Below, piece by piece: positions 58,961 to 64,000 of a DNA stretch of 64,000 nt (within the stretch, counting starts at the first letter, position 1; every line of letters starts with the position of its first letter). The position numbers and the translations under genes were made by a program. The notes beneath the pieces were generated by a model. It saw only the letters and a program-made list of their open reading frames with translations, was not told the DNA's origin and ran no database searches. Origin of the DNA: Chamaelirium japonicum. Taxonomy: Eukaryota; Streptophyta; Magnoliopsida; Liliales; Melanthiaceae. The DNA lies in NCBI GenBank assembly GCA_947650365.1, contig OX393554.1, forward strand, positions 38,465,200 to 38,529,199, read 5' to 3'.

Positions 58961-59539
58961 AAATTTCGAAAGGATTTGCCACTGGTGACTTCCTTCGTGT
59001 TTAGGAAAACAGTTCTGATCAGTACCGGGTCTTTTTTGTTGAATTTTATTTTTTTGTCCCTCCTGTTTATATACCCTCTTAATTTTTGTTTATAATTAGT
59101 CACATGTCCTGCTAACCTTGAAAGGGCATAGCCACTTTTGCTTCGAGCTTCTGACTTGAACGGATGGAATCAAAGTTTTTTGTTGACCCGAGTTGCAAGG
59201 AGCTTTTAGTTGCCTTAAACAGGCGAAATGGAATTTCAAGAGATTTCAACTTTGAGAAAAAGATACATTTTATTGATAAAATAAAGATACAGTTATAATT
59301 TTCAAAGTTTGCTTGATGGGTGTTGTGAACTCGCATTTCTAGGTGCTCAACCTCTTTGCAGGGGGATGCTTGTCGATTTAGGTATCCGTGAATGTCATTT
59401 TTCTGGTGCATTCACGTTTCATGTTCACTTTCTACCTCTACCGTTATTGTCTTTCCTTCTCTTGGCTTGGTTCCTTATTGGCGAGGTAGATGTCGAGTCA
59501 CCCTTCTTAGATCAGGTTTTCGATGTGATACTTTAGTTT

Positions 59540-60665
59540 TTGACAGGTGGAGGTTGGGTGTCCAGGCCATAACTATGATGAAATTCATAGTAGACAGTCG
59601 TGTCCTTCGTCTACTCTGAGTTCGGAGAGAGAGGCTGTGGCCACTTACAAAAGGGCTCGTTCTGCAAGTAGGCGAATATGTCTTCAATCGATGTGTTCAT
59701 CTTGGTGAACATCCTTTGCTCTCTCGGATCGAGTTTGCCTCTTTCCTACTGGAGGGGCATTCGGATCTTCATTGTGACTTTTGGCCAGTACCTTCTGGTC
59801 GGATGTGGCATTGGCAGGCTTCTTGTGTCGGGAATCATGAGGCTCACATGGATCGCGTAGTCTTTTGGTCTGCTGATTGTCCTCCATTTTTATTTCCTGC
59901 TGTACATGCCTGAATATTGTCTCTAAGGAGCCGGGAGAATGTCGGATGAAATTGGTGTAGACATGGAGCTGCGGCCGGATGACATTCTGAAATGCCAGTA
60001 TGATGACCTCCTTATTTTGGGATCTGCCAGTGAGCTTGGAATGCTCATTACGAAATCTTGTTGTGAAGCTCCCCAAGGACTCGTCGGAGCCCATCTTCAG
60101 CCGATAGAGAGTATCCAGCTTCTTTCTGGCTTCAAGTTTAGACGGTAGTGGTCCATAAAGAGTTATGCTAACTGTTCAAATATGGCCACCATACCAGTAG
60201 GTAGTGTGTGGTACTAGTCGAAGGCAGGTCCCTCGAGATTTTTCGTGAACATACGATAAATAACATGGATCTCATACTCGTACGACATCATGGCCTGCTT
60301 GAAAGCGAGGATGTGGAGAGTAGAGTCTCCCTTGATGCAGTTAAACATTGACAGGCTCGGTGTTTGCCAATCCATAAGAAATGGGGTTGCGAGCACCTCA
60401 TGATGCAAAGGTCCCGCCGATACGATTAATAGCCTGCGGTCTTGATGGTGGCATCCCACTTCGGTGGTTTGCCTTCTTTGATTGAGTAGCTCATGAGCAT
60501 TTGCTGCTCTCTTTCACGAGTGAATGGGCCGGTGTCCAGTGGACCCCGTTGGCTAATGTGACCTTTCTCAATGGTAGCTTGGTACGTCATTGATATTGAG
60601 GTGATCACACACCATTTGCCTTGGTGCTTGCATGGATACCTAATGTCTTTTCGTTTGATGCTCAC
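59540..60665 (-). pseudogene. Tat-type gypsy gag pseudogene without pol
   Basis: Minus-strand fragments in order: HISQRGPLDTGPF (about 60.55 kb), TPFLMDWQTPSLSMFNCIKG (about 60.37 kb), MTKNLEGP-like sequence, DWYHTLPTGMVAIFEQ, and MGSDESLGSFTTRFRNEHSK at 60094, which match the Retrotrans_gag fold. A worn zinc-binding motif YYEFHHSYGLDT lies near 59.57 kb (Tat elements have C-x2-H-x4-H-x4-C). Stops and frame changes are frequent. Right of it are a primer-site remnant and an LTR; left of it, where protease and pol should follow, only AT-rich DNA and tandem arrays occur. Confidence 0.75.
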
Positions 60666-61160
60666 ACAGTTTCTTGAGATGATGACTCACGGCTTGTCGA
60701 GTCCTTGGTGGTTCTTCATTAGCAGTGGAAGTGTTATAGGCCACAACCCTCACTCTTTCAGTTGATTTCTTCAGGAAATCCCTTTCTTGCTCGAGGGCTG
60801 CGCGTGTTCTTCTTATGGAGGTTCAGCAGCGGAAGTCAGCAGCAGATATTTGGTACGTAGCTGGAGCGTCGTTCCCTTGAGTGGCATGCTCTTTGCTAGA
60901 ACGACGCCTCGGGGATGGTGGGTCATGTCGATTGCTGCGGCCTTTCAGATGGCAGCCTTGTAGCCCTAGCAAATCATGAATATGTCTTTAATTGGTCACC
61001 ACAGAGAGTCATGCTCATCTTTGATGAGTACGTCATTCATCATGTCAGTACCCCTTTTCGGAGGGTTGGTGTTGGTCTTCATCATCGAGCACATTGATGT
61101 CGGCGTGGTGTAAAAGTTGAGTAGAAGTTGGTAGAGGTGTGGATTAGACCTCTAACGATA

Positions 61161-61180
61161 TCCCACAGATAGAGCTAAAT
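61161..61180 (-). promoter_or_regulatory. Worn primer-binding site of the gag-only gypsy remnant
   Basis: Minus-strand TTTAGCTCTATCTGTGGGA aligns with the TTGGCGCCGTCTGTGGGA site of the 20-43-kb element, with transition-type losses. Confidence 0.6.
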
Positions 61181-61182
61181 AT

Positions 61183-61695
61183 TATGGGGGAAATTTTCGT
61201 GTCGTCTTTATCAGAGATCTCGCCCCACAATTCTTGATTGAATTGTATGGTTTGTAGAGTGAGAGAGATTAGAGAGTAGAGAGAGAAGACACGAGGACTT
61301 ATTGTCGAAGTTCGATCTTACAACCTATGTCTTCGGGAGAGAGGTGCCTCCTGGTTTCCACTATAATTAATATAAAGGGGGAAATCGTTCTCTCAACAGG
61401 TCGAGAGAAGCTTTGTATAGTGGAGTTGCACGGAGCAACTAGAAGAGAATAATAAGGAGAAAAGTGAGCTCTAGCTCTTGGTCCGGAATCCTCCTCCTTC
61501 AATTCAATGACCAACCAACCAACCCCTTCTCTGGATGCTAAAGGGATCCTTTTATAGCTGAAGCCTATGCTGATATAGCAGTGATGACATGGCAGTGCCG
61601 AAGTGGTGCTGATCCTGAGCCTAGACTTGCCTATTTAGGCTGTTGCGCGGGCCCAATTGGGTCTGGTCCGGTCCGATATAATTTTTGGGCCCACA
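61183..61695 (-). repeat. LTR of the gag-only gypsy remnant
   Basis: Runs from TATGGGGGAAATT next to the primer site to GGGCCCACA, where satellite sequence begins. By position it is the 5' LTR. No second LTR was found in the window. Confidence 0.65.
61549..61556 (-). promoter_or_regulatory. TATA box in the gag-only remnant LTR
   Basis: Minus-strand TATAAAAG, the same sequence and relative place as in the LTRs of the 20-43-kb element. Confidence 0.6.
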
Positions 61696-62100
61696 GTATA
61701 TGATCCCAAAAATAGAGAGGCACATGGTCCTCTTAGACGGTGTTTTGGTTAGGATTGCTTGATTGATTTGTATATAATTTACTTAGGGTTATCAAATGGG
61801 GGTCCAAATAAAATAGGGATCGATTTTGGCTCCCCAAATTTTGAAAATTTGGTAGCGATCCCAAAAATATATTGACACATGTCGAGGCTTTTGGAGGGTA
61901 TTTTGGGGAGTGCTCGATTTGTATATAAATTACATAAGATGTCAGGTGGGGGTTCTGAGAAAATATGGAGCAATTTTGGCTCTCCAAATGATGGGATTCT
62001 GGTTGTGATCCCAAAAATAAGAAGGCACATGGCGAGGCTCTTGGTGGGTGTTTTGGGAAGGAGTGATCGGTTTGTATATAATTTACTTGTGGTTAAATGT
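61696..62100. repeat. Satellite-like array, about 150-bp units, right part
   Basis: TTGTATATAATTTACTT and variants at about 61768, 61920 and 62074, with GATCCCAAAAATA and TTTTGGCTCTCCAAAT, matching the units at 52.3-53.1 kb. About three units. Confidence 0.87.
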
Positions 62101-63369
62101 GGTTGAATGTCATAAAATGTGGTTGAATGTGTAATGGTTTATAGCAGTGAGATAATCTTGTGGTTGAATGTGTAATGGTTTAGGATCGTCATTGCTTAAG
62201 ATAAATGATAGTCCAGGACCATCGTTTATTAGCAATTTTGGTGTAGAAGATGAAGCTCCATTACGTAGCCATGGCATCTTTGCTCTCCTCTCCTTAACGG
62301 CTTCTGTACTCCAAGAGATGCATTTGATGGTCCAAAAATTTATATTTAAAGGGTAAGGGTTGTTCTAGAGCCCTCCCCCAAGGAATCCCAATCAAAATAA
62401 GAAATAAAAAGGCTTTGTGTTTCTAATTTGGCAGCCCAGATCCAATCGATCGGGCCATCTATCGGGGCTTGGGCCCGATCGTTAGGATTTGGACTGTACG
62501 TGTTCTTTTTTTGCCATGTAGTGCTGACTTGTTTTGCCCATAATGTTTGACTCGATTGTCGGAATTAGACGTTCTTAGATTCTTTTCAAAGCTTGACAAA
62601 CCCAATCTTCCTATACCATTCTCTTATTCACCTAGAGATCTAAAGTAGGTAGAAAAATGGCTTTTATGAGCGCTTCTTCTCTAACTTGCTCCTTTAAGAT
62701 TGTTTTCCGTTTAATGACCTAATTTTTGGAAGTTACAAAACACATATAAGAGCATCGATTAAGCTATATTGGAGGAATATTAAGTATACATTTAGGGGCA
62801 TAAATATGATGCAATATGCACTGATCAGCACGCAAGCTAAGTCAATCAGCTTCTGTACTTACCTGAAGTTGATGGCTGAATTAAGTGCACAGATTATGTA
62901 TATTAGATAGTATTATATACAAGGATGTTAATTCTCCGGTCAGTTCAAGTCCGCATGGACCTGATCTATAACCGAATTGAATTTGATCCGTTCTGTATGT
63001 ATGGAAACCAAACCTAACAAAGTAATAGCTATAAAACTGAGCCAACCATTGTGATCGGATCGGGTCGATCGGTTCACGATTTGACCTGAACCAAGTTGCA
63101 CCCTTAACACTTACGTGTTTTCCTCACCGACCTTATTCCTTGGAGTCAATATCTCTTCTAGAAGTTTTTGACTTGGAGTTGTGCCAGGGAATGGATATTT
63201 TATGCACCCACAAAAAGATCGAATTTCGATGAAGTGCCATCATCCTAGCGTCCAAGATCTAGCTTGCACTTTCTATAACTCTTCTCTTTACCCTCAAAAC
63301 TCACTTCTCTTTGGTACATCTAGAGGAGAACGCCGATCAAAAGATTAGTTCAATGAGTCTTGGACATCT
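62101..63369. other. Interval with no gene recognised
   Basis: A short repeat GTGGTTGAATGTGTAATGGTTTA occurs twice at about 62131-62186. At about 62940-63106 a GATCGGATCGGGTC-rich stretch ends in AAGTTGCACCCTTA, the right terminus of the hAT type at 6.8 kb; no left end was found. Confidence 0.45.
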
Positions 63370-63480
63370 TCGCAATGACTATTGGGTGATATGGCGAGAG
63401 AGTAAAAATCGTATCTTTAACCAGAAACATTCAAACACCTTGATTGAGGTTGATTTTGTAGATTTCTTATCTTTTTTTGT
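63370..63480 (+). pseudogene. LINE ORF2 C-terminal scrap
   Basis: Reads YWVIWRESKNRIFNQKHSNT, close to the W-V-I-W-x-E-R-N-N-R-I-F-N end of plant LINE ORF2 proteins (WVIWLERNNRIFNASSAG in the 45.97-kb LINE). No more of the protein is recognisable. Confidence 0.5.
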
Positions 63481-63532
63481 CTTTGGTCATTGTAGATTTT
63501 TTGCAGTGACTCTCCAGGTACTACTTCCTTCT

Positions 63533-63861
63533 GGGTGTGTTTGGTTGCTGGAAAATATTTGCAAGAAAATATTTTACCGGAAAGGAAAGAAAAAGAAAGA
63601 AAAGGGAAATAAAATCAACTTTTTTTGCTACTGTTTTGTTGTTTGGAAAAGTAAGGAAAAAAACACTTTTCTTTTCCTTTCACATGTTTTTCTATGCTTT
63701 TGGAATGAAAATTTTTGTAGCCTTTGATGGAAAACTGGTTTCCGTGAAAAAATTATTTTTCTACAGGAATCAAACTTTTTTGTCAATCAAACACACAGTT
63801 TTATAGGAAAACTAGTATTTTTTTTTTCTTTCTTGTGTTTTACTAGTAACCAAACACACCC
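63533..63861. mobile_element. MITE with GGGTGTGTTTGGTT termini
   Basis: Left end GGGTGTGTTTGGTTGCT; the right end read in reverse is GGGTGTGTTTGGTTACT. Both flanks are TCT (63530-63532 and 63862-63864), a 3-bp duplication. The 329-bp interior is AT-rich and has no coding capacity. The termini recall PIF/Harbinger-type MITEs, but TCT is not their usual TWA target. Confidence 0.65.
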
Positions 63862-64000
63862 TCTAGAATCTGATTTGTTATCTTTTTGATAAACCAGTCG
63901 AGAGCTGCCTAACCCATCATTCGTTGTGAGACGTTTAACAAAAAAAACAAAAGAAAATTCTATGATACCCACTTCCATACCGTACCGAAATTCATAGGGA
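63862..64000. other. Window end, nothing recognised
   Basis: AT-rich, no feature. Confidence 0.5.

Overview
The window is repeat-rich nuclear DNA from a flowering plant. The evidence is the combination of plant L1-type LINEs with zinc-knuckle ORF1 and EN-RT-zf-RVT ORF2, a Ty3/gypsy element of the Tat type (tRNA-Asp-like primer site, two RNase H domains in pol, an extra antisense ORF), a Ty1/copia element primed by initiator tRNA-Met, hAT- and Mutator-like MITEs with target-site duplications, and long (TA)n tracts. I see no intact host gene. Only exon-sized fragments of host-like genes are recognisable: a ribosomal protein eL33/L35a exon and a probable kinesin motor start. The species cannot be told from the sequence.

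Layout. 1-5.5 kb: a decayed L1-type LINE on the minus strand, cut by the window edge. 6.8-11.9 kb: a cluster of hAT-like elements and one Mutator-like MITE that carries two hAT insertions; all have traceable duplications. 11.1 kb and 12-13.1 kb: LINE pieces. 13.2-20 kb: AT-rich DNA with tandem duplications, the L35a and kinesin-like exon fragments and two (TA)n tracts. 20.433-43.220 kb: one Tat-type gypsy element on the minus strand with 1.33-1.35 kb LTRs and a perfect 5-bp duplication (AGTCT). It is interrupted between protease and RT by a complete, very young copia element (28.528-38.516 kb, duplication GCTTC) whose 1321-residue polyprotein is intact. 44.4-45.6 kb: a LINE fragment next to a 100-bp (TA)n tract. 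45.97-51.38 kb: a plus-strand LINE with a complete ORF2 but a 5'-truncated ORF1. 52.3-62.1 kb: a ~150-bp satellite seen on both sides of a block holding a probable solo LTR, a second copy of the 9.9-kb hAT element, two further satellite-like arrays and a gag-only gypsy remnant with its LTR. 62.1-64 kb: mostly featureless, with a LINE scrap and one small MITE.

How the parts relate. The Tat-type element is the most structured object. Its sense genes (gag, protease, an 18-residue repeat domain, RT, two RNase H domains, integrase) run leftwards from the right LTR. A separate gene-like unit (TATA box, two exons, coiled-coil product, AATAAA) runs rightwards from inside the left LTR flank. The LTR U3, which is a tandem array of alternating G- and C-tracts, lies between the two promoters. 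The element has decayed mainly through in-frame TAG codons. The copia inside it differs between its LTRs at only about seven positions. All coordinates and mismatch counts were read by eye.
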